Below are positions 9,168 to 17,294 of a stretch of 64,000 bases of DNA, in pieces. The DNA is from Streptococcus suis. Its GTDB lineage: Bacteria > Bacillota > Bacilli > Lactobacillales > Streptococcaceae. Every line of letters starts with the position of its first letter. Positions within the stretch are counted from its first letter, which is position 1. The stretch covers positions 62,001 through 126,000 of the forward strand of contig NZ_JAEUXI010000003.1 in assembly GCF_016775005.1 (NCBI RefSeq), in the 5' to 3' direction. The notes under the pieces are model-generated. The model was not told the DNA's origin, made no database searches, and saw nothing but the letters and a program-made list of their open reading frames with translations. Both the position numbers and the translations under genes were made by a program.

Positions 9168-9183
9168 AACGCAAACGTTTTCT
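9168..9183 (-). promoter_or_regulatory. LacI-type operator in the malX leader
   Basis: AACGCAAACGTTTTCT lies downstream of the malX -10. On the plus strand it also fits the CcpA cre consensus with about one mismatch, so MalR and CcpA are both candidates. Confidence 0.6.
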
Positions 9184-9195
9184 TAACTTGACATC

Positions 9196-9224
9196 ATTAT
9201 ACACCAAAATGTATCCGCTTGCAA
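9196..9224 (-). promoter_or_regulatory. malX promoter
   Basis: Read on the minus strand, TTGCAA (9219-9224) and TATAAT (9196-9201) are separated by 17 bp. The -35 hexamer sits in the centre of the palindrome CGCTTGCAAGCG, so repressor binding would directly block it. Confidence 0.75.
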
Positions 9225-9227
9225 GCG
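9216..9227. promoter_or_regulatory. palindromic operator over the malX -35
   Basis: CGCTTGCAAGCG is a perfect 12-bp palindrome whose centre is the -35 hexamer. The form is typical of LacI-family operators, and malR in the same cluster is the obvious candidate. Confidence 0.6.
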
Positions 9228-9262
9228 TTTTTAAAAAAATTTTTAAAAAAATTTTTAAGGAG
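9228..9262 (-). promoter_or_regulatory. phased A-tracts upstream of the malX -35
   Basis: Two copies of the unit AAAAAAATTTTT about 12 bp apart lie directly upstream of the -35 of malX. Such tracts bend DNA and can act as an UP element for the RNA polymerase alpha subunit. Confidence 0.4.
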
Positions 9263-9337
9263 ATACTAATTTAGGTGTAATATATAGAAGAAAGTTATCC
9301 TTTCGTTTTATTTTCAGGAAAAAATGGCAATTTTTCC

Positions 9338-9366
9338 TTGATTTGTTAGCGCTGTCATTATATAAT
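9338..9366 (+). promoter_or_regulatory. malQ promoter
   Basis: TTGATT (9338-9343) and TATAAT (9361-9366) are separated by exactly 17 bp. Transcription would start near 9373, inside the following operator, and leave a leader of about 50 bases before malQ. Confidence 0.75.
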
Positions 9367-9372
9367 GAAAAA

Positions 9373-9388
9373 GCGGAAACGTTTGCGC
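9373..9388 (+). promoter_or_regulatory. MalR-type operator at the malQ start site
   Basis: GCGGAAACGTTTGCGC is a near-palindrome centred on CG with the core AAACGTTTGC, overlapping the predicted start point of malQ transcription. It departs from the cre consensus more than the malX-side site does, favouring MalR over CcpA. Confidence 0.6.
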
Positions 9389-9421
9389 TTTCTTGTGCGC
9401 AAATACAAAAGGAGAATGCCT

Positions 9422-10939
9422 ATGAAAAAGAGACAAAGTGGCGTATTAATGCACATCTCATCCTTGCCAGGAGGTTACGGAATCGGAAGCCTTGGTCAGG
9501 TTGCTTATCAATTTGTAGATTTTTTAGAACGAACCAAGCAACGGTATTGGCAAATTTTGCCTTTGGGGCCAACAAGTTACGGAGACTCGCCGTATCAGTC
9601 CTTTTCTGCTTTTGCAGGAAACACACATTTTATTGATTTGGATGCCTTGATTGAAAAAGGTTGGATTTCCAATGAAGATTTGGTTGGTGTGGACTTTGGC
9701 CAAAATGAGGTAGAGGTCGATTATGCCAAATTGTTTGAGAATCGTCGCCCTATTTTAGAAAAGGCAGTGCAGAGGATGAAGGCGGAAGGACTGCCGGCTG
9801 ACTATTGGTCTTTTGCAGAGGAAAATGGTTTTTGGTTGCATACTTTTGCGGAGTACATGGCGATCAAGGAGCATTTTGACCTCAAACCTTGGACGGAGTG
9901 GGAAGATCAGGGGGCTCGCCTGCGATACCACGATACTCTAGAGTATTACCGTCATCTTTTGGCGGACCAGATGGATTATCACCGCATCACCCAGTTTTTG
10001 TTCTTCAGCCAGTGGCATGCTTTGAAGGCTTACGCCAATGCCAAAGGGATCGAGTTTGTTGGAGATATGCCAATCTATATCGCAGCTGATTCAGCTGATA
10101 TGTGGGCCAACCCACACTTCTTTAAGACGGATGAAGAAGGCAAGCCAAGTGTGGTTGCAGGATGCCCACCAGATGCCTTTTCAGAAATCGGCCAGCTTTG
10201 GGGCAATCCTATCTATGATTGGGAAGCTATGAAGCAGGACGGCTTTACTTGGTGGGTGGCTCGCTTGCGAGAATCCTTCAAGATTTATGACATGGTACGT
10301 ATCGACCACTTTATCGGCTTTGCCTCTTTCTGGGAAATTCCAGCAGGCGAAGAGACAGCTGTCAATGGCTATCGTGTAGAAGCGCCTGGCTTTGAGTTAT
10401 TTGAGACCATCAAGCGGGAGTTGGGTGATTTGAACATTATCGCTGAAGATTTGGGTTCTGTAACGGATAAGGTTATTCAGTTGCGTGAAACAACCGGCTT
10501 CCCTGGTATGAAAGTGCTCCAGTTTGCATTTGATCCAGAAGGGGACAGTATCGAAATGCCGCACAATCACCGTAACAATGTTGTGGCCTATACAGGTACC
10601 CATGATAACGACACAATTTTAGGTTGGTACCAATCAGACACTAGTCCAGCATCACGCGCATTTCTGGACCGTTATAGCAATCGAACAGAAGGTGAAACGG
10701 TTAACCATGCTCTCTTCCGACTTCTCTTTGGCTCCCCAGCCTTTATGACAGTAGTAACCATGCAGGATTTACTGCATTTGGACGGTACTGCGAGAATGAA
10801 TTTACCAAATACCTTGGGAGGAAACTGGGCTTGGAGAATGACTGCTGAACAGTTGACATCAGAGGTTGAATCTATGTTGTTAGATCTGACGACAATCTAC
10901 CGACGCGAAAATGTGAAGATAGCAGAAAAGCTGTCCTAG
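9422..10939 (+). CDS. malQ: 4-alpha-glucanotransferase (amylomaltase, GH77)
   Basis: Cytoplasmic enzyme of 505 residues that transfers glucan chains between maltodextrins. The N-terminal SGVLMHISSLPGGYGIG is typical of the family; RIDHFIGF carries the nucleophile Asp, IIAEDLG the acid/base Glu, and TGTHDNDT the third carboxylate. ATG at 9422 follows GGAG with a normal gap; the longer frame from 9365 runs through the operator and is rejected. It diverges from malX. The maltodextrin phosphorylase gene that follows malQ in many streptococci is not next to it; a candidate RNA gene and argS come instead. Confidence 0.94.
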   Translation: MKKRQSGVLMHISSLPGGYGIGSLGQVAYQFVDFLERTKQRYWQILPLGPTSYGDSPYQSFSAFAGNTHFIDLDALIEKGWISNEDLVGVDFGQNEVEVDYAKLFENRRPILEKAVQRMKAEGLPADYWSFAEENGFWLHTFAEYMAIKEHFDLKPWTEWEDQGARLRYHDTLEYYRHLLADQMDYHRITQFLFFSQWHALKAYANAKGIEFVGDMPIYIAADSADMWANPHFFKTDEEGKPSVVAGCPPDAFSEIGQLWGNPIYDWEAMKQDGFTWWVARLRESFKIYDMVRIDHFIGFASFWEIPAGEETAVNGYRVEAPGFELFETIKRELGDLNIIAEDLGSVTDKVIQLRETTGFPGMKVLQFAFDPEGDSIEMPHNHRNNVVAYTGTHDNDTILGWYQSDTSPASRAFLDRYSNRTEGETVNHALFRLLFGSPAFMTVVTMQDLLHLDGTARMNLPNTLGGNWAWRMTAEQLTSEVESMLLDLTTIYRRENVKIAEKLS

Positions 10940-10968
10940 AGCTATTTTTGTCGTTATAGTGCTATTTC

Positions 10969-11163
10969 TTGACCAATTTTTTGTAAAAGTGTATACTAAC
11001 TATAGTCAGTATTTGTTGTTCAAAACAAATACATGAATGGAATCTTTTTTATAAAAAACGTGAAAAACCGGTTTTCCTAAAAATGGTTCCGGATATAAAG
11101 GTATTCGTTAGAGTTCCTTTCCTATCATTCCCTCAAAAAAACTGACCATAGGTCAGTTTTTTT
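10969..11163 (+). ncRNA. candidate small RNA gene between malQ and argS
   Basis: A complete transcription unit without a reading frame. TTGACC (10969-10974) and TATACT (10992-10997) are 17 bp apart, and a strong terminator ends at 11163, predicting an RNA of about 160 bases starting near 11004. The RNA would open with a 9-bp stem, GTATTTGTT/AACAAATAC (11009-11032). I do not recognise the family. It could instead be a leftover promoter reading into the terminator. Confidence 0.4.
11135..11163 (+). terminator. strong bidirectional terminator
   Basis: AAAAAAACTGACC and GGTCAGTTTTTTT are exact complements around ATA. It ends the candidate small RNA and any read-through from malQ. Confidence 0.9.
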
Positions 11164-11190
11164 GTTGCCTAGGTGTAATTGATTGCATAG

Positions 11191-11217
11191 AAAAAAAGCT
11201 GATTACTCAGCTTTTTT
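11191..11217 (-). terminator. argS terminator
   Basis: On the minus strand AAAAAAGCTGA and TCAGCTTTTTTT-like arms flank GTAA, starting two bases after the argS stop codon. Confidence 0.85.
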
Positions 11218-11218
11218 C

Positions 11219-12907
11219 TTACATTTTTTCAGGAGCTTGCACACCTAGGAGACGAAGAGATTCCTTGAGGACAAGGCCAGTTGCATAAGCCAAAGCCAGT
11301 CGACTATCGCGTTCAGGGCTTTCATCCAAGATACGAGTGTGTGCGTAGTACTTGTTGAAGGCTTGTGCCAGGTTAATAGCATATTTAGCGATGAGTGATG
11401 GATCAAACTTATTGCCAGCACGTTCTACAACAGTTGAGAAGTTTTGGATGTGTTTGATGATTTCCCAGCTTTCTGCGTCGGCTAGTTTGTAGTCATTTTC
11501 TGCGCTTGGAATAAAGTTTGCTTTGCGCAGGATAGACTGGATGCGGGCGTATGCGTATTGCACATAAGGACCTGTCTCACCTTCAAAGGAAACCATGGCT
11601 TCCAGGTCAAAGTCGTAGCCGTTGTCACGGTCGGTTTTAAGATCGTAAAACTTAACAGCGCCGACACCAACTGCGTGCGCCACTTCTTCCTTGTTTTCAA
11701 GGTCAGGGTTTTTGGCCTCGATTTGAGTGAGGGCACGTGAAATGGCTTCGTCAAGAGTTGGCTCGAGCAGGATGATGTTTCCTTTACGAGTAGAGAGCTT
11801 TTTCTTATCCTTGGTTACCAAACCGAAGGTGATATGTGTCATATCGTCGCTCCAGTCGTAATCCATTTCTTTCAAAACGGCCTTCAGTTGTTTGAAGTGA
11901 TTGATTTGCTCTTGGCCAACGACATAGAGGCTTTTCACGAAGTCATAGGTTCGTTTGCGGTACATAGCTGTCGCCATATCGCGCGTGATATAAAGAGTCG
12001 CACCGTCTGTTTTTCGGATGAGAGCTGGTGGAAGATTGTAGCTCTCAAGGTCAACGATTTGTGCGCCTTTTGATTCTTTAAGGAGTCCTTTTTCTTCTAG
12101 GATTTGGATGCCTTCATCCATCTTGTCGTTATAGAAGGCTTCGCCATTGAAACTGTCGAATTGGACACCTAGCTTGTCGTAGATGCGGTTAAATTCGACC
12201 AAGCTTTCATCACGGAACCATTGCCACAATTCCAAGGCTTCTTGGTCACCATCTTCCAATTTTTTGAACCATTGGCGTGCTTCTTCATCCAATTCAGGCT
12301 TTTCTTCAGCTTCAGCATTGATTCGAACATACAGTTTGAGCAACTCAGCGATTGGATTAGCTTCGACGGCGGCCTTATCACCCCAGAGTTTGTAAGCAAC
12401 GATCAACATACCAAATTGCTTGCCCCAGTCTCCCAAGTGGTTGATACGGATAGGATTGTAGCCTAGCTTTGCATGGATGTTGGCAAGGGCATCTCCGATA
12501 ACGGTTGAACGTAAATGCCCAACCGAGAAAGGCTTAGCAATGTTTGGACTAGACATGTCGATGGTAACATTATGGCCTTGACCGATGTTGGCTTGACCGT
12601 ACTGCTCTTTTTCAGTGATGACTTGGGTCAAAACCTGATGAGAGATTGCTGCTTTATCGAAGAAGAAGTTGACATAAGGACCAGTTGCAAGGACTTTTTC
12701 AAAACCAGAGGTGTCCAGTTTTTCGACGATATCTGTTGCAATGGCTTGTGGTGCCTTACGTTCGATTTTTGCCAAGGAGAAGGCGGGAAAGGCTAAGTCG
12801 CCCATTTCTGATGATTTTGGTGTTTCCAGTAGAGAATAAATGGTTTCTAATTCTAGATTGGGTAAAACAGCTGCCAAACGTTCAGCAACTACTTGTTTTT
12901 GATTCAT
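11219..12907 (-). CDS. argS: arginyl-tRNA synthetase
   Basis: Class I aminoacyl-tRNA synthetase, 562 residues, charging tRNA-Arg. An N-terminal additional domain precedes the nucleotide-binding signature [16 protein letters not shown], in which VGHL stands for HIGH. STRKGN corresponds to the KMSKS loop, and an alpha-helical anticodon-binding domain ends in [10 protein letters not shown]. The ATG follows GGAGGAAGAATT. The gene diverges from argR, an arrangement common in streptococci. No T-box leader is visible in the 100-bp divergent region. Confidence 0.96.
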   Translation of the reverse strand: MNQKQVVAERLAAVLPNLELETIYSLLETPKSSEMGDLAFPAFSLAKIERKAPQAIATDIVEKLDTSGFEKVLATGPYVNFFFDKAAISHQVLTQVITEKEQYGQANIGQGHNVTIDMSSPNIAKPFSVGHLRSTVIGDALANIHAKLGYNPIRINHLGDWGKQFGMLIVAYKLWGDKAAVEANPIAELLKLYVRINAEAEEKPELDEEARQWFKKLEDGDQEALELWQWFRDESLVEFNRIYDKLGVQFDSFNGEAFYNDKMDEGIQILEEKGLLKESKGAQIVDLESYNLPPALIRKTDGATLYITRDMATAMYRKRTYDFVKSLYVVGQEQINHFKQLKAVLKEMDYDWSDDMTHITFGLVTKDKKKLSTRKGNIILLEPTLDEAISRALTQIEAKNPDLENKEEVAHAVGVGAVKFYDLKTDRDNGYDFDLEAMVSFEGETGPYVQYAYARIQSILRKANFIPSAENDYKLADAESWEIIKHIQNFSTVVERAGNKFDPSLIAKYAINLAQAFNKYYAHTRILDESPERDSRLALAYATGLVLKESLRLLGVQAPEKM

Positions 12908-12972
12908 AATTCTTCCTCCAATTTCATTCTTCTATTCTACCACAAAATGTCAACAGATAGCGTAAAAAATGA

Positions 12973-12978
12973 TATAAT
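12973..12978 (+). promoter_or_regulatory. argR -10 hexamer
   Basis: TATAAT lies about 33 bases before the argR start in ATGATATAATGG. No good -35 stands at 16-18 bp. Confidence 0.45.
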
Positions 12979-13010
12979 GGCACTATAAATAGACAGCAAG
13001 AGGTAGAAAA

Positions 13011-13463
13011 ATGAGCAAGCGAATTCGTCACCAACGAATTAAGAAAATGATTACAGAGCAAAAGATTGGTCGCCAGGCAGACATTCAATTAGGGTTAGAG
13101 GCTGAAGGGATTCGAGTGACTCAAACGACCCTTTCGCGCGACTTGCGAGAACTGGGGCTGATTAAGCTCTATGAGGACGGTCAGGCTTACTATGCCTTGC
13201 CAGAGAAAGAAGAAGTGACTGTTTTTGGACAACGCTTGGCCCAGTATGCCGTCAAGCTTGAACGCGCCAGCTTTATCCTTGTCTTGCACTGCGAAGTGGG
13301 AGAGGCTGCCCTGATGGCAAACATTATCGATGCTGAAAAGCCTGCCCATATATTGGGGACCTTGGCGGGAGCAGATACGCTGTTGGTTATCTGTCGTGAT
13401 GAGGCAGCTGCTCAGCAGGTAGAAGATGAAATCAGTGTTTATATTGATGGGGGAAGAGGGTAG
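13011..13463 (+). CDS. argR: arginine repressor family regulator ArgR
   Basis: Regulator of 150 residues. The N-terminal winged helix includes IRVTQTTLSRDLRELGLIKL, the DNA-recognition segment of ArgR/AhrC, and the C-terminal half ends in the hexamerisation and arginine-binding region GTLAGADTLLVICRDEAAA. ArgR proteins control arginine synthesis and catabolism genes. It starts three bases upstream of mutS and is the first gene of the argR-mutS pair. Streptococci carry several ArgR paralogues, so the specific targets cannot be read from this locus. Confidence 0.92.
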   Translation: MSKRIRHQRIKKMITEQKIGRQADIQLGLEAEGIRVTQTTLSRDLRELGLIKLYEDGQAYYALPEKEEVTVFGQRLAQYAVKLERASFILVLHCEVGEAALMANIIDAEKPAHILGTLAGADTLLVICRDEAAAQQVEDEISVYIDGGRG

Positions 13464-13466
13464 GCT

Positions 13467-16007
13467 ATGGCAGTAGAGAAAATTTCCCCAGGCATGCAGC
13501 AGTATCTGGATATAAAAGCACAGTATCCAGATGCTTTTTTGCTTTTCCGTATGGGAGACTTTTATGAGTTATTTTATGAAGATGCGGTAGAAGCGGCGCA
13601 GATTTTGGAACTGTCCCTGACCAGTCGGAATAAGAATGCGGAGAATCCGATTCCTATGGCGGGGGTACCGTATCACGCGGCCCAGCAGTACATTGATACT
13701 CTGGTAGAGTTGGGTCACAAGGTGGCGATTGCTGAGCAGATGGAAGATCCTAAGCAGGCAGTCGGCGTGGTCAAGCGGGAAGTGGTGCAGGTCATTACTC
13801 CTGGTACGGTAACAGACTCGTCCAAAATGGGAGCAGACAGTAACTATTTAGTTGCGATTGACCGTCAGGGAGTGCAGTTCGCACTTTCTTATATGGATGT
13901 GTCAACAGGTCAATTTTTCGTGACTAGTTTGGATGATTTTACTAGTCTTTGCGGTGAAATCCGCAATTTACGAGCACGTGAATTGGTCATCGGCTATGCT
14001 CTGTCGGAGGAAGAAGAGCAGGTCTTCTCCAATCAGATGAACTTGTTGCTGTCTTTTGAAGATGAGGTGACAGAGGATGTCCAGCTGATTGATAACTCCT
14101 TGACAGACTTGGAAAAGGCTGCGGCTGGGAAACTCCTCAGCTACCTGCACCGGACACAGATGCGGGATTTGAGCCACTTGCAGAAGGTGGTCCATTATGA
14201 AATCAAGGACTATCTGCAAATGGACTATGCAACCAAGTCCAGTCTGGACCTGCTTGAAAACGGTCGGACAGGTAAGAAGCATGGTAGTTTGTACTGGTTG
14301 CTAGACGAAACAAAGACAGCCATGGGTATGCGACTATTGCGGACATGGATTGATCGTCCCTTGATTGACCTTAAGCGGATTGAGAATCGTCAGGCTGTCG
14401 TTCAGGTTTTTCTGGATTACTTCTTTGAACGGAGTGACTTGGTCGAGGCTTTGAAGGGTGTCTATGACATCGAACGCTTGGCCAGTCGGGTGTCTTTTGG
14501 AAAAACCATGCCCAAAGATCTCTTGCAGCTCTCCCAGACTTTGGGAAATATCCCAGCAATCAAGAATATCTTGCTACAAATCAATGAGCCTGCTCTAGGC
14601 AATCTGGTGGTTGGATTGGACCCAATCCCAGAACTGCATGCTCTCATCAGCTCTGCTATTGACCCAGAAGCCCAAGGGACCATCACAGATGGAAACATCA
14701 TCCGTACGGGCTTTGACGAAACGCTGGATCAGTACCGTCTGGTCATGCGTGAGGGAGCGGGTTGGATTGCGGAGATTGAGGCCAAGGAGCGTGAAGCGTC
14801 TGGTATCAACAATCTTAAGATTGATTACAATAAAAAAGACGGTTACTATTTCCATGTGACCAATTCCAATCTGGGCAATGTGCCTAGTCATTTCTTCCGT
14901 AAGGCGACCTTGAAAAACTCGGAGCGCTATGGAACGGAAGAGTTGGCTAAGATCGAAGGGCAGATGTTGGAGGCGCGTGATAAGTCTGCTAATTTGGAGT
15001 ACGAGATTTTCATGCGGATTCGCCAAGAGGTTGAGAAGTATATCGGTCGCTTGCAGAAGTTGGCTCGGACCATTGCAACCATCGACGTTTTGCAGGCTTT
15101 TGCAGTTGTGGCGGAGCAGCAACATTTGGTTTGTCCACGCTTTACAGATCAAAGAGAATTGACCATCGACCGTGGACGTCATGCAGTGGTGGAGAAGGTC
15201 ATGGGCAAGCAGACCTACATTCCAAACTCTATTCATTTAGATACTGATACGCATATGCAACTGATTACTGGTCCAAACATGAGCGGTAAGTCTACCTATA
15301 TGCGGCAGTTGGCGGTTATCGTCATTCTGGCGCAGATGGGCTCCTATGTGCCTGCGGATCAGGCTGCATTGCCGATTTTCGATGCTATTTTCACCCGTAT
15401 TGGGGCAGCAGACGACTTGGTCAGCGGACAGTCCACCTTTATGGTCGAGATGATGGAGGCCAATAAGGCGGTCCGTCTGGCGACAGATCGTTCGCTCATC
15501 CTCTTTGACGAACTTGGACGGGGAACGGCCACCTATGACGGTATGGCTCTGGCCCAGTCTATCATCGAGTACATCCACGACAAGATTGGTGCCAAGACTC
15601 TCTTTGCTACCCACTACCATGAGTTGACAGACCTTAGCCAGACCTTGGAACACTTAGAGAATGTCCATGTATCGACCTTGGAGAAAGACGGCCAAGTCAC
15701 CTTCCTTCACAAGATTGCACAAGGCCCAGCTGACAAGTCCTACGGGATTCATGTGGCTAAGATTGCGGGAATGCCAGAGGAACTATTGCAGCGGGCGGAT
15801 AGGATTTTGCAGACGCTTGAAAACCAAGCCCCTACTGCACCAACTCACCCAGTTCCGACAGTAGTGGAAGAGCCGTCAGGTCAACTTGACCTCTTCGCAG
15901 ACACGCCTTCTCACCCAGTCCTCGATGAACTGGCAAAACTGGACATCTACAATATGACCCCAATGGAAGTCATGATGGCAGTTGCGGAGTTGAAGAAAAA
16001 ATTATAA
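13467..16007 (+). CDS. mutS: DNA mismatch repair protein MutS
   Basis: Mismatch-recognition ATPase of 846 residues, of full family length. The N-terminal domain holds the mismatch-intercalating motif FYE within [13 protein letters not shown], the Walker A is [10 protein letters not shown], the Walker B region is [11 protein letters not shown], and FATHYHELT follows. The C-terminal tail carries SGQLDLF, a motif of the type that binds the beta clamp. It starts three bases after argR, with which it is probably co-transcribed, and its partner mutL lies 1.3 kb downstream. Confidence 0.97.
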   Translation: MAVEKISPGMQQYLDIKAQYPDAFLLFRMGDFYELFYEDAVEAAQILELSLTSRNKNAENPIPMAGVPYHAAQQYIDTLVELGHKVAIAEQMEDPKQAVGVVKREVVQVITPGTVTDSSKMGADSNYLVAIDRQGVQFALSYMDVSTGQFFVTSLDDFTSLCGEIRNLRARELVIGYALSEEEEQVFSNQMNLLLSFEDEVTEDVQLIDNSLTDLEKAAAGKLLSYLHRTQMRDLSHLQKVVHYEIKDYLQMDYATKSSLDLLENGRTGKKHGSLYWLLDETKTAMGMRLLRTWIDRPLIDLKRIENRQAVVQVFLDYFFERSDLVEALKGVYDIERLASRVSFGKTMPKDLLQLSQTLGNIPAIKNILLQINEPALGNLVVGLDPIPELHALISSAIDPEAQGTITDGNIIRTGFDETLDQYRLVMREGAGWIAEIEAKEREASGINNLKIDYNKKDGYYFHVTNSNLGNVPSHFFRKATLKNSERYGTEELAKIEGQMLEARDKSANLEYEIFMRIRQEVEKYIGRLQKLARTIATIDVLQAFAVVAEQQHLVCPRFTDQRELTIDRGRHAVVEKVMGKQTYIPNSIHLDTDTHMQLITGPNMSGKSTYMRQLAVIVILAQMGSYVPADQAALPIFDAIFTRIGAADDLVSGQSTFMVEMMEANKAVRLATDRSLILFDELGRGTATYDGMALAQSIIEYIHDKIGAKTLFATHYHELTDLSQTLEHLENVHVSTLEKDGQVTFLHKIAQGPADKSYGIHVAKIAGMPEELLQRADRILQTLENQAPTAPTHPVPTVVEEPSGQLDLFADTPSHPVLDELAKLDIYNMTPMEVMMAVAELKKKL

Positions 16008-16015
16008 GACAATGA

Positions 16016-16043
16016 AAGTCAGGACAGCTGTTCTGGCTTTTTT
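16016..16043 (+). terminator. mutS terminator
   Basis: AAGTCAGGACAG pairs with CTGTTCTGGCTT, including G-T pairs, followed by a T run ending at 16043. Confidence 0.75.
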
Positions 16044-16083
16044 GCCGTTTAGCTTAGGAATATGACCACATAGTCAAAAGCCC

Positions 16084-16112
16084 TTGAAACCAGTAAAGAA
16101 ATGGTGTTTAAT
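16084..16112 (+). promoter_or_regulatory. promoter of the LytTR/DUF3021 pair
   Basis: TTGAAA (16084-16089) and TTTAAT (16107-16112) are separated by 17 bp, upstream of the LytTR gene. Two ACCA-containing segments (16065 and 16089) may be part of an autoregulatory LytTR site, but this is weak. Confidence 0.6.
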
Positions 16113-16138
16113 AGGGTCAGAAAGAGAAGGGAGAGAAG

Positions 16139-16582
16139 ATGAAAGTAAAACTAGCTATTTCACCAGAGATTTTGGAAGACTTAGTGACTATTGAGGCTCA
16201 AACCATGTCTGAGCAGATTACGCAGTTGGTGACCTATGTTCAAAATCTAGACAAGCAGGCTTCCAGGTTGACGGTCAAAAAAGGAGAGCAGGTCTATCTT
16301 TTGGAACATGATGAGATTGTCAGGATCTACTTGGAAGACAAAATCTTACAGGTGGAAACGGTGGGAGATTCCTTTACTTCCAACCTACGCTTGTATCAGG
16401 TTAAGGAGGAGTTGCCGGTCAATTTCTTACAAATTTCCCAGTCGGAAATCATTCACATCAAGCAATTGGACCACCTCAAGTTGACAGCCAATGGTCTGGT
16501 CAAATTGGTCATGAAAAACGGCTCTGTCACCTATTCGTCTCGACGTTATTTAAAATCCATCAAAGAAAGGTTAGGACTATGA
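16139..16582 (+). CDS. LytTR-domain transcriptional regulator
   Basis: Stand-alone DNA-binding protein of 147 residues. The C-terminal two thirds match a LytTR domain: LLEHDEIVRIYLEDKILQVET, followed by VNFLQISQSEIIHIKQLDHL and a final SRRYLKSIKERLGL. No receiver domain is present. The stop overlaps the next start as ATGA, coupling it to a DUF3021 membrane protein. Such pairs are known in streptococci as LytTR regulatory systems (HdrRM and BrsRM in S. mutans), where the membrane partner restrains the regulator; in some species they feed into competence or bacteriocin genes. The targets here are unknown. Confidence 0.85.
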   Translation: MKVKLAISPEILEDLVTIEAQTMSEQITQLVTYVQNLDKQASRLTVKKGEQVYLLEHDEIVRIYLEDKILQVETVGDSFTSNLRLYQVKEELPVNFLQISQSEIIHIKQLDHLKLTANGLVKLVMKNGSVTYSSRRYLKSIKERLGL

Positions 16583-17019
16583 AAAAATACATCTTATCAG
16601 TCAGTTTAGGCGTTACAATTGGAACCATTATCTCTATCATCACATCTGCCGTCTTCGGACAAGGAGCTTATCTTCCGCTCAATCCCTTTTCAACCATGGG
16701 GGTTTACTACCTAAGCAATTTTAATCAGGTAACCGTTATGCTCATCTGTGTGCTGACTTGGGCGGCAATCGGTCTCTTGTTTCAGCTGGCAGACAAGATT
16801 TTTGAACAGGATTGGAGCCTTTTGCGAATGACTGCGACACATTTTTGCATCACAGCTTTAGGCTTCACACCGTTGAGTATTTTGGCAGGTTGGTTTCCTG
16901 TGAAACTAGGTGCTCTTTTCTTCTTCTGGTTTATCTTTGTCTTGATATACGCTCTGCTATTTCTTCTAAATTATCGGAAAATGGAGCGACACATCGAGGA
17001 GATCAATGGAAAATTGTAG
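16579..17019 (+). CDS. DUF3021 membrane protein, partner of the LytTR regulator
   Basis: Protein of 146 residues with four predicted membrane segments: residues about 5-25, 50-70, 85-110 and 115-135, ending in a charged tail. Length and layout fit DUF3021. It overlaps the regulator gene by four bases, so the two are made together. By analogy with HdrM and BrsM it should inhibit the LytTR protein at the membrane until an unknown signal is received. Confidence 0.82.
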   Translation: MKKYILSVSLGVTIGTIISIITSAVFGQGAYLPLNPFSTMGVYYLSNFNQVTVMLICVLTWAAIGLLFQLADKIFEQDWSLLRMTATHFCITALGFTPLSILAGWFPVKLGALFFFWFIFVLIYALLFLLNYRKMERHIEEINGKL

Positions 17020-17043
17020 GCGGAGGGCAATCTGTGGTATAAT
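17014..17043 (+). promoter_or_regulatory. extended -10 promoter of the small membrane protein gene
   Basis: TGGTATAAT at 17035-17043 with a possible TTGTAG 18 bp upstream (17014-17019), which overlaps the stop of the DUF3021 gene. Confidence 0.6.
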
Positions 17044-17065
17044 GGCTAGAAAGATAGGAGTGTTT

Positions 17066-17239
17066 ATGAAACTATTATTAACCATTTTATATAGCGTGGC
17101 TATCGGCTACAACCTCTTGTACTTGGCTTATAATGTCCAGCGGACGTCGATGTTCAACCTCTTGTGGTCGGTGGTCATTATCATCGCCTGTTCGATCAAC
17201 CTCTACTTTCTTTGGAAAAACAAGCAGCAGTCCGAATAG
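17066..17239 (+). CDS. small two-segment membrane protein, unknown
   Basis: A 57-residue protein consisting almost wholly of two hydrophobic helices (LLLTILYSVAIGYNLLYLAY and LLWSVVIIIACSINLYFLW) and a short charged tail. ATG at 17066 has ATAGGAG eight bases upstream and its own extended -10 promoter, supporting a real gene; the longer frame from 17006 starts inside the previous gene. A terminator overlaps the stop. I do not recognise a family. Confidence 0.65.
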   Translation: MKLLLTILYSVAIGYNLLYLAYNVQRTSMFNLLWSVVIIIACSINLYFLWKNKQQSE

Positions 17240-17252
17240 GGACTGCTTTTGC
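17225..17252 (+). terminator. terminator overlapping the small gene's stop
   Basis: GCAGTCC and GGGACTGC pair around GAATA, followed by TTTTGCTTT. Confidence 0.7.
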
Positions 17253-17256
17253 TTTG

Positions 17257-17265
17257 TGGTATAAT
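17257..17265 (+). promoter_or_regulatory. extended -10 promoter of mutL
   Basis: TGGTATAAT is placed 30 bases before the mutL start. A clear -35 is not seen, as is usual for extended -10 promoters in streptococci. Confidence 0.6.
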
Positions 17266-17294
17266 AGGACTATTAAACATACAGGAAGAATATC

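Noticed and set aside
12908-13010. T-box or ARG-box operator in the argS/argR divergent region
   Set aside because: The region is too short for a T-box and no clear arginine box could be seen by eye.
14595-15236. 213-codon minus-strand frame opposite mutS
   Set aside because: Antisense shadow of mutS with no family resemblance.
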